Program-made: the position numbers and the translations under genes
Notes under the pieces: model-generated
The model's database searches: none
Seen by the model: only the letters and a program-made list of their open reading frames with translations
Told to the model about the DNA's origin: nothing
Shown: positions 15,695 to 24,130 of the stretch, in pieces
Position numbering within the stretch: position 1 is the first letter of the stretch
How the letters are laid out: each line of letters starts with the position of its first letter
NCBI GenBank assembly: GCA_021773815.1
Contig: JAJFJS010000098.1
Coordinates: 1-44,935, forward strand
From: Gammaproteobacteria bacterium
Lineage (GTDB): Bacteria > Pseudomonadota > Gammaproteobacteria > Steroidobacterales > GCA-2729495
Direction: 5' to 3'
Length of the DNA stretch: 44,935 nucleotides

Positions 15695-18379
15695 TTACGA
15701 GGCTTTGTCGGTGGAGTCGCCTGGTGGATCGACTGCTGTGGGCAGCCAGGCGGGCAGTACGATCAGCGTGCAGAATGCCGTGATGACAATGCCGAGCGTC
15801 AGCACGAGGCCGATCGATGCGGTACCGGGGTGTGGCGATACCAGCAGGCCGCCGAACCCGCAGATCGTCGTCAGCATCGCGAACAACACGCCGCGCGATG
15901 TGCTGGTGCGCATCGGGTTGGTGCGGCCGTCTCCCTCGCGGGCGCGTTGCACCATGTGCACGCCGTTATCGACGCCGATGCCGAACAGCAACGGCAGCGC
16001 GATGACATTGGCAAAATTGAACGGAATGCCCGCGAATCCCATGATGCCCATCGTCAGCAGGCCGGCCAGCAGCAGCGGCAGCAAAATCAGCGCCACGGAC
16101 TGCACGCGGCGCACGATGGCCGCCAGCAGCAAGGCGATGATCAGGACCGACAGCGCGAAGGCGCCACGAAACGCGCCGACGATGGCATCCCCGGCCTCGA
16201 CGTTCAGTACCGGTTCATCGGTTGCCTCCGGCGCGACCGTCTGCACGGTCCGGACGAACCGGCGCAGTGCTTCCCGGTCGTCGAGATCATCACGCGGGTA
16301 CACGGCGATCCGCCACGAGCCGTCCGTGCCGATCCAGCGATTGCGCAGGCCCGCCGGTAACGTGTCGATGGACACGGGCGGCGGCGACAGCGCACCGGAC
16401 AGACGTAGCAGCGCCGGCGCCAGCTGATCGAGCCAGCGCGATTCGAGCCTCGAAATTCGCGCGGTGCGTTCTGCGGCCGGTGCCGCATCGACGGCCCGCA
16501 TAAACTGGTCGAGGTGCGCATGCAATTCGGCAAACGGGGCGCCGGCATCGACGAGCCGAGTGCCAAGTGCGCGTAAGGCAGACCGTGCGGCGTCCGGATT
16601 GGCTTCGTCGCGTGTCGACGCCTTCGGCGCCGCTGTGCCGAGCGCCGCCGCCGCGCGGTGCAGGGCGTCGCGCTTGCGCTCGCTATCGACGGGCAAAATA
16701 TCTTCGATGGTCTGCGCATCGCTGACCGTCGGCAGGGCACGCAGTTCAAGCTGCAGGGCGCGGGCCGCGTCGGCGTCCGGCGCCAGTACGCTGATGTGAA
16801 ACGGCGGCGTCGCATCGTCGGCCATCAGGTCGCGCAGCGTCGCGACGGATTCTGCGTCGGCAGGACGCAGGTTCAATGCATCGAAATCAAACGCGACACC
16901 CGGCAGGCCGGCAACGGCCACGATGGCAAGCGCCGGCGTGATGGTGCGAAGGATGTTGCGGCGACGGGTTGCCTGTCGCTGCGCTTGATGATCGTCGGGC
17001 CGGCGTCGGGCCGGCCCGGTCCCGATCCGCGGCGTCGGCAATAGGGTCAATGCGGCGGGCAGCAGCGTCAGGCTCAGCGCCAGGTTGATGAACATACCGG
17101 TGCCGGAAATCAGGCCCAGTTCCGCAACGCCGGCAAAGCTCGTCGGCACGAATGCATAAAAGGCGGTGGCCGTCGTCAGCGTGCACAGCAGCAGTGGTCC
17201 GGCCATCCGGACGGTGGCGTGGCGCACCGCCACGGCGCGCGGTTCGCCGGCACGCAGTCGTTCGCGATAGCGCAGTGTCAGATGAATGGCGTAGTCGACG
17301 CCGAGGCCGATATACAGCACCGCGAACGCCAGTGAAATCAGGTTGAGCTGGCCAACCGCCAGCGCGGCGAATGCGGCGGTCAGGCACAGGCCCGCGAGCA
17401 GGTTGATGACGGCAGCCAGTGCGAGCCAGGCCGAACCCAACCCGATCAGCAGCACGCCGGCGACCATGACCAGCGCCAGGGCGCCGGTCCAGCGCGCGCC
17501 GTCGAGCGCCGTCGTCAATTCTTCGTGCGACAGCGCCGCGTCGCCGGTGATGCGGATCCGTGCGGCATAACGTTCGGTCAGGGCCGGCGTCGCGCGACGA
17601 ATTCGGGCGATCGCGGCCTCGGCCGCGAGCGGCGCCGAGAAATCGAGTACCGGCTTGGCGAACACGAAACGGCGGGCGCTGTCGTCGCCCGGCGCATCGC
17701 CGGAACCGGGCATCAGCAGGCGTTGCCAGGACAGCGAATCCGGCCGTCCGTCGAGTTCGGCGCTGAGCGTGCGATCCAGCTCCGTGGTCAGGCGCTGTCG
17801 ATCAATACCGGTTGCGTCGCCGGTCAGCACCGCGCCGATGACGCTCGCGAACGCGGCCAGGTCCGGCCCTCGCTCGAGGTTGCCGAATAACGGCGCGGCG
17901 GCCTGCAGCGTCGCGGTGAGCGCATCCAGCGATGCAGCATCCAGGTATAGCAGCGCCGCGCGGGTCAGGAAGGGATCGGCGCCCGCAAAGAAGACATCGA
18001 CGAAGCTTTCGGGGGCGGCGGCGAGATCCGCCGCCAGTGCCCCGGCGGCGGCATCTGCATATTCGGGCGTCGGTGCGTCGACGACGACGATCAGCGTGTC
18101 GACGAGCGACGGGAAAGTGCGCCGGTATTGCTCGTAGCTGCGCCGGAACGGCAGATCCTCGGCGAGCATGGCGACCGTGTCCGTATAGACGCCGATGTTT
18201 GTCACGGTGTAGGCGACAGCGCCGCCGACGAGCAGCATGGCCGTCGCGATGATCAGCGCCGGCGCCGACTGGATGACGGTAACCCATGCGTCGATCCATG
18301 CATCGAGCCGGATACGAGCGTTGTTCCGTCTGCTGTCCAAGGGCGCGTGGTGATTCCGGCGACGATGCGAAGGAGGCAT
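15695..18379 (-). CDS. hpnN: Hopanoid-transport RND-family protein
   Basis: About 894 residues from ATG 18379. This ATG overlaps the TAGAATG box, so if TAGAAT is the -10 element the true start is further in, for example a TTG before DSRRNN. The protein has the RND/MMPL layout in two halves. Each has one N-terminal membrane segment ('PALIIATAMLLVGGAVAY', 'TPALAIVAVAGLPG'), a large periplasmic domain and a block of five membrane segments ('GLGVDYAIHLTLRYRERL' and 'GIGVDNGVHMVQRAREG' are the paired RND signatures). HpnN moves hopanoids from the inner to the outer membrane. It heads the minus-strand cluster, 104 bp before hpnO. Confidence 0.92.
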   Translation of the reverse strand: MPPSHRRRNHHAPLDSRRNNARIRLDAWIDAWVTVIQSAPALIIATAMLLVGGAVAYTVTNIGVYTDTVAMLAEDLPFRRSYEQYRRTFPSLVDTLIVVVDAPTPEYADAAAGALAADLAAAPESFVDVFFAGADPFLTRAALLYLDAASLDALTATLQAAAPLFGNLERGPDLAAFASVIGAVLTGDATGIDRQRLTTELDRTLSAELDGRPDSLSWQRLLMPGSGDAPGDDSARRFVFAKPVLDFSAPLAAEAAIARIRRATPALTERYAARIRITGDAALSHEELTTALDGARWTGALALVMVAGVLLIGLGSAWLALAAVINLLAGLCLTAAFAALAVGQLNLISLAFAVLYIGLGVDYAIHLTLRYRERLRAGEPRAVAVRHATVRMAGPLLLCTLTTATAFYAFVPTSFAGVAELGLISGTGMFINLALSLTLLPAALTLLPTPRIGTGPARRRPDDHQAQRQATRRRNILRTITPALAIVAVAGLPGVAFDFDALNLRPADAESVATLRDLMADDATPPFHISVLAPDADAARALQLELRALPTVSDAQTIEDILPVDSERKRDALHRAAAALGTAAPKASTRDEANPDAARSALRALGTRLVDAGAPFAELHAHLDQFMRAVDAAPAAERTARISRLESRWLDQLAPALLRLSGALSPPPVSIDTLPAGLRNRWIGTDGSWRIAVYPRDDLDDREALRRFVRTVQTVAPEATDEPVLNVEAGDAIVGAFRGAFALSVLIIALLLAAIVRRVQSVALILLPLLLAGLLTMGIMGFAGIPFNFANVIALPLLFGIGVDNGVHMVQRAREGDGRTNPMRTSTSRGVLFAMLTTICGFGGLLVSPHPGTASIGLVLTLGIVITAFCTLIVLPAWLPTAVDPPGDSTDKAS

Positions 18380-18404
18380 TCTAGCCCGAAAATCTCCCCG
18401 GCCG
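18376..18404 (-). promoter_or_regulatory. Shared 29-bp box at the hpnN start
   Basis: GCATTCTAGCCCGAAAATCT followed by CCCCGGCCG. It differs from the hpnO copy (15597-15625) at three of 29 positions. It probably drives transcription of hpnN and links the two transcription units to one signal. Confidence 0.55.
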
Positions 18405-18460
18405 CCCACCGACGGTCAGCGCGGTCAGCGGCTTTATTGGCACCCTGCGAGTGGTGCGTG

Positions 18461-18934
18461 TCAGATCGACTGTTGATCCGGACGCATGAATTTGCCGACG
18501 AGCCAGCGGTCGACAGACAGCGTGCCCGGACCGTGAAAGAAGATCACCGCCAGCAGGACGCCCCACAGCGTGTGGTCCTTGATGCCCGCGATACTGATGT
18601 CGGGATAGGCGATAACGGCGACGACATTAAGCACGAACAGCGCCAGCGCGCCGAGGCGCGTGCCGAGTCCGAGGACCAGCAGCACCGGGGCGGCCAGTTC
18701 GACGCCGGTGGCCAGGATGGCGGCCAACTCGAACGGCAGCAACGGCACGGCATACTCGTATTCGAACAGCATCAATGTGGTGTCCCAGCTCTGAATCTTC
18801 GTCAGGCCCGAATTCCAGAATACGCGCGCGACCCACAGGCGCAGGCCCAGGTCGAGCAGCGGCGTCAGCGTGCCGATGGCCTGGCGAGTCTTGTCGGTGA
18901 TCGTGACGATCGGATTCGCAGCGGCAGCGGTCAT
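18461..18934 (-). CDS. DoxX-family membrane protein
   Basis: A 157-residue protein with four membrane segments ('LGLRLWVARVFWNSG', 'FELAAILATGVELAAPVLLVLGLG', 'GALALFVLNVVAVIAY', 'TLWGVLLAVIFFHG') and the DoxX pattern 'RVFWNSGLTKIQSW' followed by 'GxELxxPVLLVLGLGTRxGA'. AGGAG precedes ATG 18934. DoxX proteins sit in the inner membrane and are linked to quinone/thiosulfate redox or envelope functions, but the role of this subgroup is unknown. It is 81 bp upstream of hpnN on the same strand and could be transcribed into the hopanoid genes, although hpnN has its own promoter-like box. Confidence 0.85.
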   Translation of the reverse strand: MTAAAANPIVTITDKTRQAIGTLTPLLDLGLRLWVARVFWNSGLTKIQSWDTTLMLFEYEYAVPLLPFELAAILATGVELAAPVLLVLGLGTRLGALALFVLNVVAVIAYPDISIAGIKDHTLWGVLLAVIFFHGPGTLSVDRWLVGKFMRPDQQSI

Positions 18935-19088
18935 TGTTGGCTCCTGTATATGCTGCCGCGAGGGAATGGCCGGTGCCTTTTTGACATTACGCCATGGCCT
19001 CGCGGGTTTACGTTACCATTACGACCACGCGATTCAGCGATAGTTCTGGGACTGCCGGCTCCGCGAGTCGGAGGAATGGGGGGAACCG

Positions 19089-19928
19089 ATGCCGCGTATT
19101 TTTTTCTGGATCATGGTTTTGGCAACGGTGTTGCTGTTCGGGCAGTCATTTGCCGATACGCTCGGCGCGGACGGTGCGACGAACGAGCACGCGGCGCATT
19201 CACTCGTGCTGTTCCTGCATCAATTGCTGCTGGTCTATTGGCTCGGCCCCGACATCGCGATCTTCATCTGGAGTCGGCGGGCCGTCGACACGACGCTCGG
19301 CGCCGAACAGCGCATCGTTGCCGGACAGATGATGACGATGATCGATATCGTGCCGCGTGTTTGCCTCAGCCTGTTTCTGACAGTGGCCGGTGTGCTCAGC
19401 GATACCTACGGCTTGCCGCATCCCTGGTGGCAGATGATCGGCATTGTCCTCGTCGGACCGGTGTGGCTGACGCTCGTCCTGCTGGGCTGGTTGAACCGCG
19501 GCAGCGACTTCGGCGCGCTCGTCGCGCGCGCGGAAATCTGGTTGCGTTGTGCGCTGGTCATCGGGATCCCGCTGTCGGTGCTCTGGTCCGTATCGACGGA
19601 TCGGCTTGCCGGTTCGCCGTGGATCGGCGGCAAACTCGTGATCCTCGCGCTCGTGATCCTGCTCGGCCTGATCATGCGCTGGCGTTTCCGCGGCTTTTTC
19701 GACGGCATGGCGCGGCTGCAATCCGAAGGTCCGTCTGCGGCTGTCGATGCACAGATGTTGACGAGCCTGGCGCGGGCGCGCCCGTTCGGTCACGCCATCT
19801 GGCTGTTGCTGCTGTGGGCGTCGCTGATGGGAATCGTCAAGCCCGGCGAGCAGGACCCGGCGCCGGTCGCGGCCGCCGTCGTTTCCTCCGCAGTGTTGGA
19901 GGCTGCGACGGTAGCAGACGTCAGATAA
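19089..19928 (+). CDS. Multi-pass membrane protein, paralogue of the 19921 gene
   Basis: A 279-residue protein with about seven membrane segments. GGGGGGAACCG precedes ATG 19089. The segment 'LHQLLLVYWLGPDIAIFIWSR' matches 'LHIMMFVFWIGTDLGVYLSAR' of the next gene, and both continue with 'xxR...xDIVPR' or 'xxRIELLPR'. They are therefore homologous, with a conserved His, a Trp-x-Gly-x-Asp and basic residues. The His-(x)8-W-x-G pattern occurs in CopD/DUF2269-like families that may bind haem or copper, but I do not recognise the exact family. The gene converges on the next one with an 8-bp overlap of the 3' ends. Confidence 0.75.
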   Translation: MPRIFFWIMVLATVLLFGQSFADTLGADGATNEHAAHSLVLFLHQLLLVYWLGPDIAIFIWSRRAVDTTLGAEQRIVAGQMMTMIDIVPRVCLSLFLTVAGVLSDTYGLPHPWWQMIGIVLVGPVWLTLVLLGWLNRGSDFGALVARAEIWLRCALVIGIPLSVLWSVSTDRLAGSPWIGGKLVILALVILLGLIMRWRFRGFFDGMARLQSEGPSAAVDAQMLTSLARARPFGHAIWLLLLWASLMGIVKPGEQDPAPVAAAVVSSAVLEAATVADVR

Positions 19929-20592
19929 ACTTGGTCGTTGCGATAAAGGCGACGAGGGCGATCGTGCTATAGGTCATCCAGATGATCCACGTCGATCGGC
20001 TCATTACGCCGGAAATAATCGCCTCGATCTCCGGCGTCGATCCCTCCACCGCAAGACGCCCAAATGCGGCGCCGAGCGGATCGAAGATGCGAATCATGAC
20101 GATGACCATCAGGTTGATCAGTCCATAGAGTCCGATCTTCCAGCTCAACCAGCTCGCGTCGGCCGGGATCGGACCGTTGCCTGTCAGCGACACGACCGCC
20201 ACGGCGATGAGCCCGATACCGACGATACCCGTCAACCAGTTCGTGACGGCGGCGAAGCGATGGCCGATCGGCTTGTCGTAATGCCAGGCGCCAAACATGC
20301 TGACCGCCCACCAGGCGAAGCTGAATAACCAGACCAGCGCCAGACCGGCAGCGCTAAAATCAATGATGCCCATACCGTCGATCAGCATGACGCCGAGCGG
20401 CAGCGCCGCCTTCCACATGGTTCGCGGCAGCAATTCGATGCGCAGCGCCATGTGCAGCAGCAGTACGCGTGTCTCGAATGACAACTTCGGATCGGTCGAT
20501 TTCCGTGCCGACAGGTAGACGCCCAGATCGGTACCAATCCAGAACACGAACATCATGATGTGCAGAAATTTCCAGATGTCGAAGCCGGTCAT
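19921..20592 (-). CDS. Multi-pass membrane protein with LHxxxFVFWIGTD motif
   Basis: A 223-residue protein from ATG 20592 (GGGGAATGCC upstream) with about six membrane segments. The N-terminus 'IWKFLHIMMFVFWIGTDLGVY' carries the motif shared with the 19089 gene. Further on it has 'LRIELLPRTMWKAALPLGVMLIDG' and, near the end, 'GVMSRSTWIIWMTYSTIALVAFI'. No signal peptide or catalytic domain is visible. A third, more distant relative is at 36896. They bracket the catabolic operon, so a shared electron-transfer or metal-related role is possible but unproven. Confidence 0.75.
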   Translation of the reverse strand: MTGFDIWKFLHIMMFVFWIGTDLGVYLSARKSTDPKLSFETRVLLLHMALRIELLPRTMWKAALPLGVMLIDGMGIIDFSAAGLALVWLFSFAWWAVSMFGAWHYDKPIGHRFAAVTNWLTGIVGIGLIAVAVVSLTGNGPIPADASWLSWKIGLYGLINLMVIVMIRIFDPLGAAFGRLAVEGSTPEIEAIISGVMSRSTWIIWMTYSTIALVAFIATTKFI

Positions 20593-20808
20593 GGCATTCC
20601 CCGTTCGTGTTCCCAGCGGTCAACGATGCGTTGTTCGAGTGCTAACGGTAACGATGCGCGGCGAACATCGCAACGCAAAATGCCCGTCTTTCGGCGCCGT
20701 CCGCCGGCAGTCTTGCAAAACCACGGTAAAGCATGGATATTGCTCGATTAGCGGCTTGCAGCCGTTTAAACACGCGGTTTAGCGGTCAAAACAGAAGGGA
20801 GTTTTACA
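20593..20808 (+). promoter_or_regulatory. Presumed promoter region of the nine-gene operon
   Basis: 216 bp between divergent genes. A weak pair TTGCAA, 17 nt, GATATT lies near 20713-20742. The stretch 20768-20790 holds a GTTTAAAC palindrome. No clear regulator site and no adjacent regulator gene are seen. Confidence 0.3.
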
Positions 20809-21714
20809 TTGCGGCCTCATGTTGAATTGATACAGGAAGCGGACCTGTGCTGGCACGACGCAGAGTTGCCGCGCGGTGACGGCAAGGTACGGCAGAGGAA
20901 TCTTTCCTACGACGAGGAGGACGGTTCCGCGTCGATGCGCGTGCTGTTCGACAGCGCCTGGCATCGGCCCGCCGGTTATCACCATGCCGATATCGAATGG
21001 TACGTCGTTCAGGGCACGATCAAGGTCGGCGAACGACTGCTCGGTAAGGGCGCCTATTATCGCGCGCCGGCCGGACTGGCCATTCCGGCGGTATCCGTTC
21101 AGGAAGGCACCGAGATCCTGATGTTCCGCGAATACGGCGACTGGGGTTTCTCGTTGTCGAGCAAGAATCGCGCAAAGTTCGTGCCACGCGGCGGCAATAC
21201 GGCATCGAACCAGCAGGGCGAGTTGACGGTCGTTGATACGGCGCGCATGGAGTGGATGCCGAATGTGTATGAAGGCGACACGCAGCGTTTTCTGAAACTC
21301 AAATTGCTGTACCACGATCCGTCGCCGGAGGGTGACAACAACAAGGGTTTCGTGACAATGCTGGCGTGGGCGCCACCCGGCTGGTCCGATAACCGCATGG
21401 TGCATCATCCGGTATTCGAGGAAGCCTACACGCTCGACGGACACCTCGTGTACAACTTCGGCACGCTGGATGCCGGGACCTATTTTTTCCGGCCGGCCAA
21501 GGTCAAGCACGGGCATTTCGTCGCCGGTGAGGAGCGCGGCTGGGCCGGATTCTTCCGTCTCGACGGATCATTGATCAACTGGATCACGGTCAATGAGCGC
21601 ATCGTCGTCGAAGGCGATGCGCTCAACTACGATCTCAAGACCCAGGCGCCCGTCATCGCCGGCATACCGGTGCGTACGCGGTCCGTGGGTGACTGGGACC
21701 TCGACGGCCAATAG
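20809..21714 (+). CDS. Two-domain cupin protein
   Basis: A 301-residue protein. The start is TTG 20809 with AAGGGAG 7 nt upstream; no ATG gives a full first cupin. Two beta-sandwich halves are visible: residues about 35-110 ('RPAGYHHADIEWYVVQGTIKVGERLLGKGAYYRAPAG', shown in parts) and about 175-250 ('VHHPVFEEAYTLDGHLVY', 'GTYFFRPAKVKHGHF'). In both halves the metal-binding pattern (His-His-x-x-x-x-Glu / His...Glu, then a later His) is recognisable: 'GYHHADIEW' and 'VHHPVFEEAY' with 'KHGHF'. Bicupins act as dioxygenases, isomerases or decarboxylases, or bind small ligands. It opens the operon, 26 bp before the amidohydrolase gene. Confidence 0.8.
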   Translation: MRPHVELIQEADLCWHDAELPRGDGKVRQRNLSYDEEDGSASMRVLFDSAWHRPAGYHHADIEWYVVQGTIKVGERLLGKGAYYRAPAGLAIPAVSVQEGTEILMFREYGDWGFSLSSKNRAKFVPRGGNTASNQQGELTVVDTARMEWMPNVYEGDTQRFLKLKLLYHDPSPEGDNNKGFVTMLAWAPPGWSDNRMVHHPVFEEAYTLDGHLVYNFGTLDAGTYFFRPAKVKHGHFVAGEERGWAGFFRLDGSLINWITVNERIVVEGDALNYDLKTQAPVIAGIPVRTRSVGDWDLDGQ

Positions 21715-21740
21715 CGTCCGCGGCTAAAAAAGGAAACATC

Positions 21741-22601
21741 ATGGCCGGCGCTATCGATATCGTCTGCAACCTGTTTACGCCCGACGAAGTTCGCAACGGA
21801 CAGACCGGTCTGGACGACGCGTTCAAGGCCCAGGTTCGCATGCCGGAGAACATTCGCGGCGGCGTACCGATCGAGGATTATCTCGGCCGCATGGATCGGG
21901 CCGGCATCGAGCGTTCGCTGCTGATTGCCGTGCGCGCCGGAGACATCAACGTCCGGGGCGGTTTCGAAATTCCCTATGCGCGCGTCCATGACGTTTGCCG
22001 GGAACACCCGACGCGTTTTTCCGGCCTCGCGGGCATCGATCCGTTTCGCGGCATGCAGGGTGTCTACGACCTGATGCAGGCCGTTACCGAATACGGCTTC
22101 GTCGGCGCGCATCTGTATCCGCACTGGTGCGGGCTGGCGCCAGACCATGCGAAATACTATCCGTTCTACGCCAAATGCTGCGAACTCGATATTCCGATCA
22201 TGATGCAGGTCGGCCACAACCTCGTGTATTCGCGCGCACGGCGACTGCCGAGTGTCGGCCGGCCCATCTGCCTGGACCAGGTTGCGATCGATTTCCCAGA
22301 ACTCCGGCTGATCGGTATTCATATCGGCATTCCGTGGACCGACGAGATGATCTCGATGTGCTGGAAACATGAGAATGTCTACATGGCCGGCGATGCCTAT
22401 GCGCCGAAATACTGGCCGGAGTCATTCGTGCATTACGCTCGTTCCTACGGGCGGCAAAAAGTCATGTTCGGTACCGATTGGCCGGTCATCGACCCGGAGC
22501 GGGCCGTGGCCGAGATCGACGCACTCGGTTTCGGTGACGAGGCAAAGCAGTTAATGATGCGCGATAACGCATTGCGCGTGTTCAAGCTGGACGCGACGTG
22601 A
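21741..22601 (+). CDS. Amidohydrolase-2 family protein lacking the N-terminal HxH
   Basis: A 286-residue protein with AAGGAAA before ATG 21741. The TIM-barrel amidohydrolase_2 pattern is clear: 'FSGLAGIDPFRG', 'GFVGAHLYPHW', 'IPIMMQVGHN', 'LRLIGIHIGIPW' and 'KVMFGTDWPVIDP' (the conserved late Asp). Members such as ACMSD and gamma-resorcylate decarboxylase carry a metal-binding HxH at the very start ('IDxHxH'). Here the site reads 'IDIVCNLFTP', so both His are absent. The enzyme is probably a hydrolase or decarboxylase with altered or no metal use. Its last 4 bp (GTGA) overlap the start of the ligase gene, so translation is coupled. Confidence 0.88.
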   Translation: MAGAIDIVCNLFTPDEVRNGQTGLDDAFKAQVRMPENIRGGVPIEDYLGRMDRAGIERSLLIAVRAGDINVRGGFEIPYARVHDVCREHPTRFSGLAGIDPFRGMQGVYDLMQAVTEYGFVGAHLYPHWCGLAPDHAKYYPFYAKCCELDIPIMMQVGHNLVYSRARRLPSVGRPICLDQVAIDFPELRLIGIHIGIPWTDEMISMCWKHENVYMAGDAYAPKYWPESFVHYARSYGRQKVMFGTDWPVIDPERAVAEIDALGFGDEAKQLMMRDNALRVFKLDAT

Positions 22602-24118
22602 GCGAACTGCCGTTTTCCTTCCGGCACCTGTCGATAGCCGGCGGCGTGCGGGCCGCCGCGGGTCGTGATAGAAACAAGATAGCGTATCGGCACGGTGAAC
22701 GGACCCGGACCTACGGCCAGCTGATCGAGCGGATCGATCGCGTCACGACAGCGATGGCGGAGGATCTGGGGCTGTCGAACGGCGCACACGGCGCCATCGT
22801 CGCGCAGAATTCGATCGAGTACATGGAAATCGTCATCGGCGCGGCGCAGGCCGGGGTTGCGCTCGCGACGATCAACCCCAAGCTGTCGACAGCGGAGATC
22901 AAGGCAATCTGCGAGGATGCGCGTGCCCGCGTCCTGTTCGTCGATGCCGCCACCGCCGAGATGCTTGGCGACCTGCAAATCGACGGCCTCGAGCGCACGA
23001 TTGTCATCGATACTCAATTCGAGGCGTGGCTGGCCGAGGTCCGGCACATTGCCATTCCCGTTGTCGAGGAATGGGGAACGTTCACGATACCGTATACGTC
23101 GGGCACGACGGGTCGCCCCAAGGGTGTGCTCGTGCCGCATCGTTCGCGCATCCTGAGCATGTTCGCGATGGCCTCAGAATACGGCTGTTATGCGCCTGAC
23201 GACCGGTTCCTGGCGATCGCGCCGATGTGTCATGGCGCCGGGATGATTTTTTCCCTCGCACCGGTATTTTTCGGCGGCTATGCCGAGATCATGGATAGTT
23301 TCGATCCCGAACGTGTCATGGTCGCCCTCAAGGAAGGCGAGATGACCGGTTTCTTCGGCGTGCCGACGCATTTCAGTGTGATCTTCGGGCTCGAGCGTGC
23401 GGTACTCGACGCGAACCGGCCGGCGCACCTGAAGACGGTGATTTCGAACGCGGCGGCCCTGCCGCAGGCGATGAAGGAGACGCTCGTCGATTATTTCGGG
23501 CCGGGCCTCCTGCACGAAACCTACGGTTCGACCGAGGCGGGCATCGTCACGAACCTGCGCCCGGCCGATCAGTTGCGCAAGAAGGCCTGCGTCGGCCAGC
23601 CGATACCGGGCACGCTGGTCAGCGTCCGGGACGACAACGGCGATGAGTGCGCGCCCGATGAGGTCGGGGAGTTGTTCTCAATGAGCCCGTACCTGTTCAA
23701 CGGTTATTGGCAGCGCCCCGATGAAACGGCGGAAGCCTACCGGGACGGCTGGGTCACGGTCGGCGATCTCGTGCGCCGCGACGACGAGGGTTATCTCTAT
23801 ATCGTCGATCGCCGGAAAGACATGGTGATTTCCGGTGGCGTGAACATCTATCCGCGCGAGATCGAGGAAGTGCTGATTGCCCATCCGGACGTCATTGACG
23901 TCGCGGTCATCGGCGTGCCGGACGAGAAGTGGGGCGAGAGCCTGAAGGCTTTCGTCGTGCGCAAAGGCGAGTCAGGCGCGGACGGCGATGCGTTGATTGA
24001 GTTCTGTGACGGCCGGATCTCGCGCATGAAGACGCCGCGCGCGATCGAGTTTATCGACGTCATGCCGCGCAACGCGTCCGGCAAGGTCTTGAAGACCGAA
24101 CTGCGTGCGCGGCGCTAG
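22598..24118 (+). CDS. AMP-forming acyl-CoA synthetase
   Basis: A 506-residue ANL-family ligase starting at GTG 22598 (MSELPFSFRHLS). Core motifs are intact: P-loop 'YTSGTTGRPKG' near residue 166, 'YGSTEAG', 'DGWVTVGDL', 'DRRKDMVISGGVNIYPREIE' and the C-terminal lysine in 'NASGKVLKTEL'. It should activate a carboxylic acid with ATP and CoA. The substrate pocket cannot be read with certainty; medium-chain or aromatic acids are usual for this length. In the operon it implies that the pathway proceeds through a CoA thioester. Confidence 0.92.
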   Translation: MSELPFSFRHLSIAGGVRAAAGRDRNKIAYRHGERTRTYGQLIERIDRVTTAMAEDLGLSNGAHGAIVAQNSIEYMEIVIGAAQAGVALATINPKLSTAEIKAICEDARARVLFVDAATAEMLGDLQIDGLERTIVIDTQFEAWLAEVRHIAIPVVEEWGTFTIPYTSGTTGRPKGVLVPHRSRILSMFAMASEYGCYAPDDRFLAIAPMCHGAGMIFSLAPVFFGGYAEIMDSFDPERVMVALKEGEMTGFFGVPTHFSVIFGLERAVLDANRPAHLKTVISNAAALPQAMKETLVDYFGPGLLHETYGSTEAGIVTNLRPADQLRKKACVGQPIPGTLVSVRDDNGDECAPDEVGELFSMSPYLFNGYWQRPDETAEAYRDGWVTVGDLVRRDDEGYLYIVDRRKDMVISGGVNIYPREIEEVLIAHPDVIDVAVIGVPDEKWGESLKAFVVRKGESGADGDALIEFCDGRISRMKTPRAIEFIDVMPRNASGKVLKTELRARR

Positions 24119-24130
24119 ATTTGCGGTGAT

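Noticed and set aside
18128-19972. 614-codon plus-strand frame across DoxX and the membrane protein gene
   Set aside because: Shadow frame of low-complexity sequence. The real genes on both strands have ribosome sites and membrane segments.
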